Assembly (NCBI RefSeq): GCF_036346595.1
Contig: NZ_CP107834.1
Coordinates: forward strand, 3,224,001-3,288,000
Reading direction: 5' to 3'
Source: Streptomyces sp. NBC_00525
GTDB taxonomy: Bacteria > Actinomycetota > Actinomycetes > Streptomycetales > Streptomycetaceae
Length of the DNA stretch: 64,000 bases
The notes below the pieces were generated by a model. That model saw only the letters and a list, made by a program, of their open reading frames with translations, was not told the DNA's origin and made no database searches. Positions within the stretch are counted from its first letter, which is position 1, and each line of letters opens with the position of its first letter. Shown here in pieces: positions 8,468-17,292 of this stretch. Position numbers and translations under genes: made by a program.

Positions 8468-9760
8468 TCACACGATGTGCGCACCGGCACCGCGAAAGGC
8501 GTTGCCCGCGTAGCGGGCGGACTCGCCGAGTTCCTCCTCGATGCGGATCAGCTGGTTGTACTTGGCCGTGCGGTCCGAGCGGGACAGCGAGCCCGTCTTG
8601 ATCTGGCCGCAGCCCGTGGCGACCGCCAGGTCCGCGATCGTGGTGTCCTCGGTCTCGCCGGAGCGGTGCGACATGACGACCGTGTAGCCCGCCCGGTGCG
8701 CGGTGCCGACCGTCGCCATCGCCTCCGTCAGCGTGCCGATCTGATTGACCTTCACCAGGATCGAGTTGGCGACCCCGGTCGCGATGCCCTCGCGCAGCAG
8801 CGCGTCGTTGGTGCAGAACACGTCGTCGCCGGTGAGCTGGCAGCGGTCGCCGACGCGGGCGGTCAGCTCGCGCCAGCCCGCCAGGTCGTCCTCCGCCATC
8901 GCGTCCTCGACCGACACGACCGGGTAGTCGTCGATCAGCTTCACCAGGTGGTCCGCGTGCTGCGCCGGGGTGCGGCGTACGCCCTCCCCCGCGTAGTCGT
9001 AGACGCCGTCCCGGAAGAACTCCGACGTCGCCGGGTCCATGACCAGCCCGATGTCGGTGCCCGGCCGGTATCCGGCGCGTTCGACGGCCGCCACGACGAA
9101 GTCCAGGGCCTCCTCCGCCGTACGGAGGGCGGGCGCGAAGCCGCCCTCGTCGCCGACGCCCGTGGAGTGGCCGGCGGCGAGCAGGTCGCGGCGCAGGGTG
9201 TGGAAGATCTCGGAGCCCATCCGGACCGCCTCGGCGAAGGTGGCGGCGCCGATGGGGGCGATCATGAACTCCTGGAAGTCCAGCGGATTGTCCGCGTGCG
9301 CGCCCCCGTTGACGATGTTCATCATCGGGACGGGCAGCAGCCGGGCGTCCGACCCGCCCAGGTAGCGGTACAGCGGCAGGCGGTGGGCCGCCGCCGCGGC
9401 CTTGGCCGCTGCCAGGGAGACGCCCAGGATCGCGTTGGCGCCCAGCCGGGCCTTCGTGGCCGTGCCGTCCGCCGCGACGAGCGCGGCGTCCAGCCCGGCC
9501 TGGTCCTCCGCGTCGCGGCCGACGACGGCCGCGGTCAGCTCGGTGTTGACGTGGTGCACGGCCCGGTCGACGCCCTTGCCGTGCCAGCGGGCCGGGTCGC
9601 CGTCGCGCAGTTCCACGGCCTCGCGGGCGCCGGTGGACGCCCCGGAGGGGACCGCGGCCCGGCCCAGCGACCCGTCGGCGAGACGTACGTCCACCTCGAC
9701 GGTCGGGTTGCCCCTGCTGTCCAGGACGCGGCGGCCGGTGACGGAGGTGATGGCGGTCAT
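8468..9760 (-). CDS. eno: Enolase, probably a second paralogue
   Basis: 430 residues, normal length. It converts 2-phosphoglycerate to phosphoenolpyruvate. All catalytic and Mg ligands are present: GASTG loop near 40, DEGGF near 205, Asp in [10 protein letters not shown] (about 239), Glu in SVEDAM (about 283), Asp in LTGDDVF (about 310), Lys in ILVKVNQIG (about 335) and SHRSGETED. Several surrounding residues differ from housekeeping enolases (for example MDPATSEFF rather than the usual LDVAASEFY), and none of the usual glycolytic or divIC-type neighbours is present. It is divergent from a MarR gene. I infer a conditionally expressed second enolase. Confidence 0.9.
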   Translation of the reverse strand: MTAITSVTGRRVLDSRGNPTVEVDVRLADGSLGRAAVPSGASTGAREAVELRDGDPARWHGKGVDRAVHHVNTELTAAVVGRDAEDQAGLDAALVAADGTATKARLGANAILGVSLAAAKAAAAAHRLPLYRYLGGSDARLLPVPMMNIVNGGAHADNPLDFQEFMIAPIGAATFAEAVRMGSEIFHTLRRDLLAAGHSTGVGDEGGFAPALRTAEEALDFVVAAVERAGYRPGTDIGLVMDPATSEFFRDGVYDYAGEGVRRTPAQHADHLVKLIDDYPVVSVEDAMAEDDLAGWRELTARVGDRCQLTGDDVFCTNDALLREGIATGVANSILVKVNQIGTLTEAMATVGTAHRAGYTVVMSHRSGETEDTTIADLAVATGCGQIKTGSLSRSDRTAKYNQLIRIEEELGESARYAGNAFRGAGAHIV

Positions 9761-9848
9761 GGGAGTGGTCCTTCCCGTTGTCGCGTGCCGCGGTCCGGCT
9801 GCGACGACGGTGGCGCGGGACCCGGCTGAGACCGACTCTACAGCAATG

Positions 9849-9882
9849 CTGTTCAGTTTGACTGAGAAGCTGTGCTGAACAG
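9849..9882. promoter_or_regulatory. Inverted repeat between enolase and marR genes
   Basis: Perfect arms CTGTTCAG (9849-9856) and CTGAACAG (9875-9882) are separated by 18 bases in the 195-base divergent region. The left arm is preceded by a near-palindromic CAGCAATGCTG. Position and symmetry suit a site for the MarR protein, which would then control itself and the enolase. Inference only. Confidence 0.45.
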
Positions 9883-9955
9883 TTCTGCTGCGCAGTACGG
9901 GCTGATCAGTGCGCTCTGCGCGGTTCCGCTCCGTGACCCCGCGTTAAAGTTCGGT

Positions 9956-10378
9956 ATGCCCCTCCCGGAATCCGCCGCCATCGCCGCCGAGCTGCGTACA
10001 GCGATGGGCAAGCTCACCCGCCGCGTGAAGCTTGAGGACCAGATGCCGCTCGGCCAGGTGGCCGTTCTCGGCGAGCTGGACCGCAACGGCGCCATGACCA
10101 CCAGCGAGCTGGCCGCCGCCCAGCGCGTGCGGCCGCAGTCGATGGCGCGTGCCGTGGGGCTGCTCATGGACCAGGGGCTGATCACCCGGCGCGCCCACCC
10201 CACGGACGGCCGCAAGAGCCTGGTCGAGCTGTCGGGCGCCGGGCGCGCGCTCCTGGAGGAGGAGCGGGAGCGCCGGGCCGACTGGCTGGCCCGCGCGATC
10301 GACGCGGAACTGAGCGAGGAGGAGCGCGCGTTGCTGTTCCGCGCGATCACCCTCGTGGGGAGGCTCGCGGCGCACTGA
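9956..10378 (+). CDS. MarR-family transcriptional regulator
   Basis: 140 residues from ATG 9956; an upstream in-frame start at 9872 would run through the inverted repeat and is not used. Winged helix-turn-helix with landmarks GQVAVLGELDRNGAMTTSEL, RVRPQSMARAVGLLMDQGLI and the wing TRRAHPTDGRKSLVELS. Such proteins bind short palindromes as dimers and release them on binding a small ligand. The divergent enolase is the obvious candidate target. A hairpin follows the stop. Confidence 0.88.
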   Translation: MPLPESAAIAAELRTAMGKLTRRVKLEDQMPLGQVAVLGELDRNGAMTTSELAAAQRVRPQSMARAVGLLMDQGLITRRAHPTDGRKSLVELSGAGRALLEEERERRADWLARAIDAELSEEERALLFRAITLVGRLAAH

Positions 10379-10381
10379 CGG

Positions 10382-10415
10382 CCCGCGCGGGTACGGGGTT
10401 CCGTACTTGCGCGGG
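10382..10415. terminator. Hairpin between marR and the DUF1062 gene
   Basis: 15-bp arms with two mismatches around a GGTT loop lie 3 bases after the marR stop, between convergent genes. Likely bidirectional terminator. Confidence 0.6.
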
Positions 10416-10446
10416 ACGGGGCGGGCCCCCGCCCCGCGCGACGCCC

Positions 10447-10995
10447 TCAGCGCTTGAGCAGGAAGCCGAAGTCGTTCGACGTCCGGCCCGTCAGGCGCGC
10501 CGGGGAGACGAGTCGCCCCTCAGCGAGCAGGCGTTCCGCCTCGGCGCGGGAGAGGCCGAAGCCGTCCGCTATCAGCCGGAGCGGGCGGACGGCTATCGGC
10601 GCCCCGAAGCGCACCGACACCTCGACGGCCCCCCGGTCCGGCGGGGCGTCGTCGCCCGTGTCCAGGCGCCAGGCGTCCGTCCAGTCGAGGGCGATGTGGT
10701 TGCGGCGCCGCACGACGCCGTCCTGGAGGAGTTCGGCCGCCAGGGCCGGGTCGTTGGCGTGCATCCGGTCCAGCAGTTCGGGCCGGATCGAGCGGACGTG
10801 GGCCCGCTCCAGGATCGTGATCCTCGTGGTGTCCCCGCACCCCGTGCAGAGCGCGAGGAGCCAGGCGTCGAGCAGCTTGTGGTTCGCGTTGACGCGGAAC
10901 TTGCCGTGCGCGCGGAAGCCGGCGGGCCCGCAGGCGGGGCAGCGGCGCAGGACGAGGGGCAGACGGGTGGGCACGACGGCCCAGTGGATGAGCAC
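10447..10995 (-). CDS. DUF1062 zinc-ribbon protein
   Basis: 182 residues from GTG 10995, beginning LIHWAVVPTRLPLVLRRCP. Two CxxC pairs, CPAC near residue 19 and CTGC near 50, form a probable zinc ribbon, with NHKLLDAWLLALC between them. The C-terminal half ends in a short S4-like stretch (LSRAEAERLLAEGRLVSP). The overall pattern matches DUF1062, whose function is unknown. The start lacks an obvious ribosome binding site. Converges on the marR gene. Confidence 0.75.
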   Translation of the reverse strand: MLIHWAVVPTRLPLVLRRCPACGPAGFRAHGKFRVNANHKLLDAWLLALCTGCGDTTRITILERAHVRSIRPELLDRMHANDPALAAELLQDGVVRRRNHIALDWTDAWRLDTGDDAPPDRGAVEVSVRFGAPIAVRPLRLIADGFGLSRAEAERLLAEGRLVSPARLTGRTSNDFGFLLKR

Positions 10996-11304
10996 AGGAG
11001 TACACCGGTTTCAGGTGAGAAATCCGCAGCGGTAAGCAGCGCGGCGCACAGGCGCGACGCGCGACAGATCAGCAGTGGGGAGGTCTCACGCGATGTACAA
11101 CGGACGCCCTTTCCGGGGACGGCGGATGGCGGGCGCCGCCGGCGACGGCTTGGCCCGGCGAGCAAGGTAGCGGTGCGCCGAGGCGCCGTTCCACCGGTTT
11201 TCCGGCGGTTTTCCGGCGGGGGCGCCGGGGCCGCCGGGGGCGTCGGGAGCGCGAAAGGCCCCGCACGCGGTGGCGTGCGGGGCCCTGTCCGACTCGCGTA
11301 CCGG
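10996..11304. other. Gene-free stretch of 309 bases
   Basis: The left part must hold the promoter of the DUF1062 gene, but no clear boxes are visible. The right part holds an 11-bp tandem repeat CGGTTTTCCGG twice (11195-11216) of unknown meaning and the terminator of the DD-peptidase gene. I find no RNA gene. Confidence 0.6.
11257..11284 (-). terminator. Terminator of the DD-peptidase gene
   Basis: Perfect 12-bp arms (GGCCCCGCACGC and complement) with a GGTG tetraloop, 20 bases beyond the stop of the minus-strand DD-peptidase gene. No U-tract. Confidence 0.8.
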
Positions 11305-12204
11305 CTACTTCTTGAAGCCGTAGTCCATCAGCTTCTTCGCGTCCGACGTGCGGTTCGCCTCGGAGGACGAGGTCAGGACCGTGCCGATGACGGTCTTGCC
11401 CTTGCGGGTCGCGGCGAAGACCAGGCAGTACTTGGCCGCCGGGCCCGAGCCCGTCTTCACGCCGATCGCGCCGCTGTAGCTGCCCAGCAGCTTGTTCGTG
11501 TTGGTCCACGACATGTAGCGGTAGCCACCGCTCTTCGTCGTGACCTTCTGCTTCGTCGACTTCGTCTTCACGACCGTGCGGAACGTGGAGTACTTCATCG
11601 CGCTGCTCGCGAGCTTCGTCAGGTCGCGCGGGGTCGAGTAGTTGGACCCGTTCCCTATGCCGTCGAACGAGTCGAAGTGCGTGTTCTTCAGGCCGAGCGA
11701 CTTGGCGGTGCTGTTCATCTTGCCGATGAACGACTTCACGCGCGCCGCGCGGGTCTTGCCGGAGCCGAACTTGTCGGCCAGCGCGTAGGCCGCGTCGCAG
11801 CCCGAGGGCAGCATGAGGCCGTAGAGCAGCTGGCGAACGGTGACCTTGTCGCCCACGATCAGCCGCGCCGAGGAGGCGCCCTTGGCGACGATGTAGTCGC
11901 TGTACGCCTTCTGGATCGTGACCTTGGAGTCCAGGTTCAGGCCCTTCTGGGCCAGCACCACGCGCGCGGTCATGATCTTCGTCGTCGAACCGGTGGAGCG
12001 GCGGGTGTCCGCGGCCTTGGTGAACAGCGTCTTCCCGGTGCCGTTGTTCATCACGAAGCCGCCCTTGGCGACGATCGAGGGCGCCTTCGGCGTGGCGGCC
12101 TGTGCCGTGGAGGCGAAGGCGCCACCCGCGATGAGGGCGCCCGTCGTGAGGGCCACCGTGGCGGTGGCGGATGCGCGCCGTATGCCCTTAATGCCGAGTT
12201 TCAA
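11305..12204 (-). CDS. Secreted D-Ala-D-Ala peptidase / DD-transpeptidase, Streptomyces K15 type
   Basis: 299 residues from a TTG start at 12204, supported by GGAG 8 bases upstream. A Sec signal peptide (about 1-36, ending STAQA) precedes an S11-family penicillin-binding domain. Active-site motifs are STTK at 73-76, SGC at 134-136 and KTG at 250-252. The spacing between motifs and the SGC (instead of SxN) match the K15 DD-transpeptidase, whose motifs I recall at 35-38, 96-98 and 213-215 of the mature protein. It should act outside the membrane on peptidoglycan stem peptides. There is no C-terminal membrane anchor, so it is probably secreted or loosely bound. Confidence 0.9.
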   Translation of the reverse strand: MKLGIKGIRRASATATVALTTGALIAGGAFASTAQAATPKAPSIVAKGGFVMNNGTGKTLFTKAADTRRSTGSTTKIMTARVVLAQKGLNLDSKVTIQKAYSDYIVAKGASSARLIVGDKVTVRQLLYGLMLPSGCDAAYALADKFGSGKTRAARVKSFIGKMNSTAKSLGLKNTHFDSFDGIGNGSNYSTPRDLTKLASSAMKYSTFRTVVKTKSTKQKVTTKSGGYRYMSWTNTNKLLGSYSGAIGVKTGSGPAAKYCLVFAATRKGKTVIGTVLTSSSEANRTSDAKKLMDYGFKK

Positions 12205-12484
12205 GTTAAACGCTCCAAATGCCCCTGGAATGCGGCCACATGAGGTACCGCCGCGCTGATAAGACGAGTGATCCCGCCCCTTGGTTGTGGTCCCCGAGGG
12301 GGTGATTTTTTACGACATCCGGGGGCCGTCGCGGGGCTCGTGGTGTGCGTGGGGCGCTGACGTGCCGTGGCCAGGGGCTACCATCGGCGTCACATCCGAG
12401 CCCCCGTTGGCACGGGGGCCGGCGGGCCGGCCCGGCGTACCGCAGCGACAGGTGCGCCGAGCGCCCCGGAGGCCGGAGGTAACC

Positions 12485-12805
12485 GTGGACGATGTCGTGC
12501 GTGCGCAGGAGTCCGTCAGGGCATACGGCGAGCTCCTCGCCCTCGCCGAGCGCCTGGAGGCGCTGCGGCAGTTGGGGGACGACGGGGTCGAGGCGCATAC
12601 GACGGCCGCACTGCACGCGGTCCGGTTCGCCGCGACGATCCTGTGGCGGACCGTGCCGGACGTGCCGGCGCCGCCCCACGACCAGGACGACGAGCGGCTG
12701 CTCGAACTGGCCGCGCAGTGGCGCGAGGCGGCGCTCGGCCTGGGCGACTTCGCACCGCAGCGCCCGGTGCTGAGGCTGGTGGAAAACGACGGGCCCTCCG
12801 CGTAG
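12485..12805 (+). CDS. Small conserved protein of unknown function
   Basis: 106 residues from GTG 12485, fixed by GGAGGTAACC directly upstream. The protein is helical and Leu/Ala/Glu-rich, starting VDDVVRAQESVRAYGELLAL, with no membrane segment or signal peptide. I recognise no family. It lies 23 bases before a GNAT gene on the same strand, so the two may be cotranscribed. Confidence 0.65.
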   Translation: MDDVVRAQESVRAYGELLALAERLEALRQLGDDGVEAHTTAALHAVRFAATILWRTVPDVPAPPHDQDDERLLELAAQWREAALGLGDFAPQRPVLRLVENDGPSA

Positions 12806-12828
12806 GGGCTGGGATAGCGTCCCCCGGC

Positions 12829-13335
12829 ATGACCCCTTCCCCTGCCCTGCGCAGCGAACGCCTGGTCCTCGAACCGTATGTGCCCGCCGACGAGGAGGAC
12901 TTCGTCGCCCTCTTCCTGGACACCCGGGTCTCCCGCTGGATCGGCGACGGCCCCGAGCCCGAGGAGAGCTGCCGCGCCCTCTTCTCCCGCATCTTCACGC
13001 ATGTGTACGAGCCGGGCGCCTTCGACGTCTGGGCCGTGCGCAGGGACGGCCGGATGGTCGGGCACGCGGAGATCAAGCCGTCGAAGGCCGTCGGGGGGCA
13101 TGAGCTGATCTACGCCCTCGCGCACGAGGCCTGGGGCCAGGGCCTCGGCACCGAACTCGCGCGCAGGATCGTCGCGTACGGATTCGAGGCGCTGGGGCTG
13201 GACCAGGTGCACGCGACGGTGGCGGAGCCGAACGCGGCCTCGCTGGCCGCCCTGCGGAAGGTCGGCTTCCGGCACGTCCGGGACATCGCCGAGGAGGACG
13301 GCACCACCACGCTCCTGCTGACCTGCGAGCGGTAG
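12829..13335 (+). CDS. GNAT-family N-acetyltransferase
   Basis: 168 residues from ATG 12829. RimJ/RimL-like GNAT domain: N-terminal LRSERLVLEPYVPADEEDF, the acetyl-CoA loop EAWGQGLGTELARRIVAYGF (an R/QxxGxG/A-type loop at about 105-120), and NAASLAALRKVGFRHV. It should transfer acetyl from acetyl-CoA to an amine, perhaps a protein N-terminus or a small molecule; substrate unknown. Confidence 0.85.
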   Translation: MTPSPALRSERLVLEPYVPADEEDFVALFLDTRVSRWIGDGPEPEESCRALFSRIFTHVYEPGAFDVWAVRRDGRMVGHAEIKPSKAVGGHELIYALAHEAWGQGLGTELARRIVAYGFEALGLDQVHATVAEPNAASLAALRKVGFRHVRDIAEEDGTTTLLLTCER

Positions 13336-13398
13336 GGCCGCCGCCCGCATCGTGGACCGGGGCGGCGCTTGCGTACATGTTGTATCTATGCTGTGTGC

Positions 13399-14106
13399 AT
13401 GCCTGCCCCCGCACCCTCCGCTTCCCCCGCACCTTCCGCGATGCCCACGCCCGCCGCTCCGCCCGCCAAGCGACCGCCGGCCGCCGAGCGCGTCTACACG
13501 CACGTCAAGGACGCCGTCCTGGCCCGCCGCTACGAGGGCGGCACGCTGCTGACCGAGGGCGGCCTCGCCGAGGCGGTGGGGGTCTCGCGGACGCCGGTGC
13601 GCGAGGCGCTGCTGCGCCTGGAGGTCGAGGGGCTGATCAAGCTCTACCCGAAGAAGGGCGCCCTGGTGCTCGCCGTCTCCGCGCAGGAGATCGCGGACGT
13701 GGTGGAGACCCGGCTGCTGGTCGAGGAGTTCGCGGCCCGGAAGGCCGTGCCCGCGCCCCCGCAGCTCATCGCCCGCCTCGAAGCGCTCCTGGAGGAGCAG
13801 CGGCGCCACTCCGAGGCCGGTGACCTGGCCACCGTCTCCGTGAAGGACCGCTGCTTCCACGCCGAGATCGTCCGGCACGCGGGCAACCAGATCCTGTCCC
13901 GCCTCTACGACCAGCTGCGCGACCGCCAGCTGCGGATGGGCGTCGCCGTCATGGAGGCCCACCCCGACAGGATCGCCGCCAACATCGCGGAGCACGGCGA
14001 GCTGCTGGAGGCGATCCGGGGCGGTGACGCCGAGGACGCCGCCCGGGTCGTGCGCCGCCACGTCGGCCGGGTCAAGGCGCTGGTCATGGGTGGTGGGGAC
14101 CGTTGA
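13399..14106 (+). CDS. GntR-family (FCD-type) transcriptional regulator
   Basis: 235 residues from ATG 13399; an ATG 10 codons upstream lies inside the promoter-like stretch and is less likely. After a Pro/Ala-rich N-terminus of about 30 residues comes the GntR wHTH (YTHVKDAVLARRYEGGTLLTE; GVSRTPVREALLRLEVEGLI) and an FCD ligand domain with metal-binding histidines in DRCFHAEIVRHAGN and at the C-terminus. No ribosome binding site is seen, so translation may be leaderless. The downstream MFS gene overlaps by 4 bases and is probably part of the same operon and regulated by this protein. Confidence 0.88.
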   Translation: MPAPAPSASPAPSAMPTPAAPPAKRPPAAERVYTHVKDAVLARRYEGGTLLTEGGLAEAVGVSRTPVREALLRLEVEGLIKLYPKKGALVLAVSAQEIADVVETRLLVEEFAARKAVPAPPQLIARLEALLEEQRRHSEAGDLATVSVKDRCFHAEIVRHAGNQILSRLYDQLRDRQLRMGVAVMEAHPDRIAANIAEHGELLEAIRGGDAEDAARVVRRHVGRVKALVMGGGDR

Positions 14107-15413
14107 GTTCCGCCGCCGCGCCCACGCTGCCCCTGCCCGGTGACCCGCCGGGCGGCCGGCGCGCCGTCTGGGTCTGGGGCATCGGCGTCGCCGTCTACTT
14201 CGTCGCCATCATCTTCCGCACGAGCCTCGGCGTCGCCGGGCTCGACGCCGCCGACCGGTTCGGCGTCAACGCCTCGGCGCTCTCCACCTTCTCCATCCTG
14301 CAGCTGCTCGTCTACGCGGGCATGCAGATACCCGTCGGCCTGATGGTCGACCGGCTCGGCACCAAGCGGGTCCTCACCCTCGGGGCCGTCCTGTTCACCC
14401 TCGGCCAGCTCGGCTTCGCGCTCTCCCCCTCGTACGGCACGGCGCTCGCCTCCCGCGCGCTGCTGGGCTGCGGCGACGCGATGACGTTCATCAGCGTGCT
14501 GCGGCTGGGTTCGCGCTGGTTCCCGGCCCGGCGCGGACCGCTGATCGGCCAGGTCGCGGCCCTGTTCGGGATGGCGGGCAACCTCGTCTCGACCCTGGTC
14601 ATCGCCCGCGCCCTGCACGGCTTCGGCTGGACGGCCACCTTCGTCGGCAGCTCGCTGGCCGGAGTCGTGGTCCTGGTGCTGCTCCTGCTCTTCCTGAAGG
14701 ACCACCCCGAGGGGTACGAGCCGCCACCCGTGCGGCACGCCGGCTGGGCCTACGTACGCAAGCAGATCGCCGCCGCCTGGCGGGAGCCCGGCACCCGGCT
14801 CGGCATGTGGGTGCACTTCACGACGCAGTTCCCGGCCATGGTGTTCCTGCTGCTGTGGGGCATGCCGTTCCTGGTCGAGGACCAGGGGCTGGACCGGGGG
14901 ACCGCCGGTGAGCTGCTGACGCTCGTGGTGCTGTCCAACATGGCGCTCGGACTCGTCTACGGGCAGGTCATCGCCCGCCACCACGCGGCGCGCGTCCCGC
15001 TCGCCCTGGGCACGGTCGGCACCACGGCCACGCTGTGGGCGGCGACGGTCCTCCACCCCGGCGACCACGCGCCGATGTGGCTGCTGATCGTCCTGTGCAC
15101 GGTGCTCGGGGCCTGCGGGCCGGCCTCGATGATCGGCTTCGACTTCTCCCGCCCGGCCAACCCGCCGGAGCGCCAGGGCACCGCGTCCGGCATCGTCAAC
15201 ATGGGCGGCTTCATCGCCTCGATGACCACCCTGCTGGCCGTCGGCGTCCTGCTGGACGCGACCGGCGACGACTACCGGGTGGCGTTCTCCTCCGTCTTCG
15301 TCCTGGAGGCGCTCGGCGTCACCCAGATCCTGCGGCTGCGCCGGAAGGCCGCCCGCCGCGAGCGCGAGACCTATGTGATCAGCCGCGTGGAAGCGGTGCA
15401 CGTGCCCGTATGA
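14103..15413 (+). CDS. Major facilitator superfamily transporter
   Basis: 436 residues from TTG 14103, which overlaps the gntR stop as TTGA; this coupling decides the start. About 12 membrane segments with MFS signatures, including the loop-2/3 motif GLMVDRLGTKRVLTLG and ALLGCGDAMTFISVLRLGSRW. It resembles sugar-acid or sugar-phosphate permeases of the GudP/NarK-like branches, but the substrate is open. Pairing with an FCD-type GntR suggests uptake of an organic or sugar acid. A hairpin follows. Confidence 0.85.
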   Translation: MSSAAAPTLPLPGDPPGGRRAVWVWGIGVAVYFVAIIFRTSLGVAGLDAADRFGVNASALSTFSILQLLVYAGMQIPVGLMVDRLGTKRVLTLGAVLFTLGQLGFALSPSYGTALASRALLGCGDAMTFISVLRLGSRWFPARRGPLIGQVAALFGMAGNLVSTLVIARALHGFGWTATFVGSSLAGVVVLVLLLLFLKDHPEGYEPPPVRHAGWAYVRKQIAAAWREPGTRLGMWVHFTTQFPAMVFLLLWGMPFLVEDQGLDRGTAGELLTLVVLSNMALGLVYGQVIARHHAARVPLALGTVGTTATLWAATVLHPGDHAPMWLLIVLCTVLGACGPASMIGFDFSRPANPPERQGTASGIVNMGGFIASMTTLLAVGVLLDATGDDYRVAFSSVFVLEALGVTQILRLRRKAARRERETYVISRVEAVHVPV

Positions 15414-15439
15414 GCCCGTGCGGGCCCGGAAACGGCGGC

Positions 15440-15468
15440 GCGCCCGTCCCCCTCGTGGGGGCGGGCGC
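15440..15468. terminator. Hairpin between convergent MFS and isomerase genes
   Basis: 12 base pairs with a single bulged T around a TCGT loop, 26 bases after the MFS stop and 27 bases from the stop of the convergent gene. Confidence 0.7.
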
Positions 15469-15495
15469 CGCTGTGTGCCGGGGCCGTGTCCGGGG

Positions 15496-16320
15496 TTACG
15501 GGGTGACGGCGAAGTGCTGGAGGATCGCGTCGGCCAGCTCCTGGTCGCCCTCCGTCTTGATCCGGTCCGCGACGGCGGCGGGGCGCACCCGGCCGCAGGC
15601 CAGCCGTACGTACGTCTCCCAGTCCATGGACAGCGTGGCAGCCGGCCCGAGCGACGGAGCGACGTCCAGCGAACCGCGCCCCTCGGCATCCACCCGCACC
15701 GTGCGCAGGAACTCCAGGTCCCCGTGCACATCCAGCACGACCGCGGAGTTGGCCGGTGCCCCCGCGCTCTTGGCCACCACCTTCGGCAGCCCGGACAGCA
15801 GGATGTCGCGGGCGACCGCGGCGCCGGGGGAGTCCAGGTTGCTGGGCCGGCCCAGGGCCGTGCGCAGGTCCTGCTCGTGCACCCAGACGTCGAACGCGCG
15901 CATCCGCAGCGCCGTCTCCAGGGTCTGCTCGGCGCCCAGTGGCGCCCGCACCATGGTCTCCGGGTCCCGCGTCTCGTTGCGCAGCTGCCGGGCCCGGCGA
16001 ATGATCGTGTACTCCAGCTCGGAGGTCATCTCCGGCGCGGTGTGGTGGCGCCGGACGTCCACCTGCATCTCCATGTAGCGGGCGAAGTCGCTCTGCACAT
16101 GGAAGAGGTCGCGCGGCAGGGTGTGGATCGGACGCGGATCGCCGAGCTGCTCGCACTCCATGCCGATGATGTGCGAGACGATGTCGCGCACCGACCAGTT
16201 GGGGCAGGGCGTGCGGCCGTTCCACTCGCCCTCGGTGAGCGGGCCCACCAGCTCGGCTATCGACTCGATGGAGTGGGTCCAGGCGTCGGCGTAGGTCTGA
16301 AGGCTGGGATGGACGGTCAC
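15496..16320 (-). CDS. Maleylpyruvate isomerase family mycothiol-dependent enzyme
   Basis: 274 residues from GTG/ATG at 16320 (protein starts MTVHPSLQTYADAWTHSIES). The N-terminal DinB-like four-helix fold carries the metal-site signature: WSVRDIVSHIIGMECE and, later, RMRAFDVWVHEQDLRTALGR. The C-terminal part (about 185-270) resembles an SCP-2-like sterol-carrier fold. Family members use mycothiol for isomerisation or conjugation in Actinobacteria; the substrate here is unknown. Confidence 0.82.
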   Translation of the reverse strand: MTVHPSLQTYADAWTHSIESIAELVGPLTEGEWNGRTPCPNWSVRDIVSHIIGMECEQLGDPRPIHTLPRDLFHVQSDFARYMEMQVDVRRHHTAPEMTSELEYTIIRRARQLRNETRDPETMVRAPLGAEQTLETALRMRAFDVWVHEQDLRTALGRPSNLDSPGAAVARDILLSGLPKVVAKSAGAPANSAVVLDVHGDLEFLRTVRVDAEGRGSLDVAPSLGPAATLSMDWETYVRLACGRVRPAAVADRIKTEGDQELADAILQHFAVTP

Positions 16321-16498
16321 GTGACCCCTCGTGCGGTTCTGCGGTGCATGGGCAACTGGGCGCGGGCGGTCGGGCTGCGGGCTGTGGGCGGCGATTGGGT
16401 TCGATGGCTAAGTTACGCTGCGAGCAGGCACCCCGGCAGTGCTTTCGTGTGACGATCGTAGGCCGTGTCGACGGCTCGAATGCCAGGACGGTGGTAGT

Positions 16499-17284
16499 GT
16501 GCGCGCCTCCCTCATCCAGATCGCAGTAGACCCGGACGAAACCGTCGATTCCCGCAGGCGGCGGGCCGCCTCACTGGTCGTCGGACAACGGGGCTCGGAC
16601 CTCGTGGTGCTCCCCGAACTGTGGCCCGTCGGCGCCTTCTCCTACACGGCGTTCGAGGACGAGGCGGAGCCGCTGACCGGACCGACGCACCGGGCGATGG
16701 CGGAGGCCGCCGCCGAGGCCGGGGTCTGGCTGCACGCGGGCTCCATCGTGGAGCGGGCGGACGACGGCACCCTCTACAACACCGCGCTCGTCTTCTCCCC
16801 CCGGGGCGAACGGGTCGCCGCCTACCGCAAGATCCACCGCTTCGGCTTCGACCAGGGCGAGGCCGTCATGATGGGCGCCGGCGAGGACCTGGTGACCGTC
16901 GCCCTGCCCATGACCACGCTCGGCCTGGCCACCTGCTACGACCTGCGCTTCCCCGAGCTGTTCCGGGGCCTGATCGACGCCGGGGCCGAAACCCTGGTCG
17001 TCGCCGCCGGCTGGCCCGAGCGCCGCCGCGCCCACTGGACCCTGCTCGCACAGGCCCGTGCCGTCGAGAACCAGGCGTATGTGCTGGCTGTTGGTTGCGC
17101 CGGCACCCACGCGGAGGTCCCGCAGGCCGGACACTCCCTGGTCGTGGACCCCTGGGGCGAGGTGCTCGCGGAGGCGGGCGGGGGCGAGGAGGTGCTGACC
17201 GTGGAGTTCGACGTGGCCAAGGTCGCCGCGACACGGGAGCAGTTCCCCGCGCTCAAGGACCGGTGCCTGGGCCCGACCGGATAG
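16499..17284 (+). CDS. Carbon-nitrogen hydrolase (nitrilase superfamily)
   Basis: 261 residues from GTG 16499, which gives the normal beta-strand start VRASLIQIAVD; upstream codons are promoter sequence. The nitrilase catalytic triad is complete: Glu in LPELW (about 41), Lys in YRKIHRFG (about 110) and Cys in ATCYDLRFPEL (about 145). It should hydrolyse an omega-amide or similar C-N bond in the cytoplasm. No partner enzyme lies beside it, so the substrate cannot be deduced. Confidence 0.87.
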   Translation: MRASLIQIAVDPDETVDSRRRRAASLVVGQRGSDLVVLPELWPVGAFSYTAFEDEAEPLTGPTHRAMAEAAAEAGVWLHAGSIVERADDGTLYNTALVFSPRGERVAAYRKIHRFGFDQGEAVMMGAGEDLVTVALPMTTLGLATCYDLRFPELFRGLIDAGAETLVVAAGWPERRRAHWTLLAQARAVENQAYVLAVGCAGTHAEVPQAGHSLVVDPWGEVLAEAGGGEEVLTVEFDVAKVAATREQFPALKDRCLGPTG

Positions 17285-17292
17285 ACCCGTCA

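Noticed and set aside
11195..11216. Tandem CGGTTTTCCGG as an operator
   Set aside because: Only two direct copies, between a terminator and a promoter whose boxes are not visible; no gene context supports binding.
12205..12484. c-di-AMP (ydaO) riboswitch before the DD-peptidase gene
   Set aside because: Cell-wall hydrolase genes in Streptomyces often carry one, but I could not find its conserved core in this leader.
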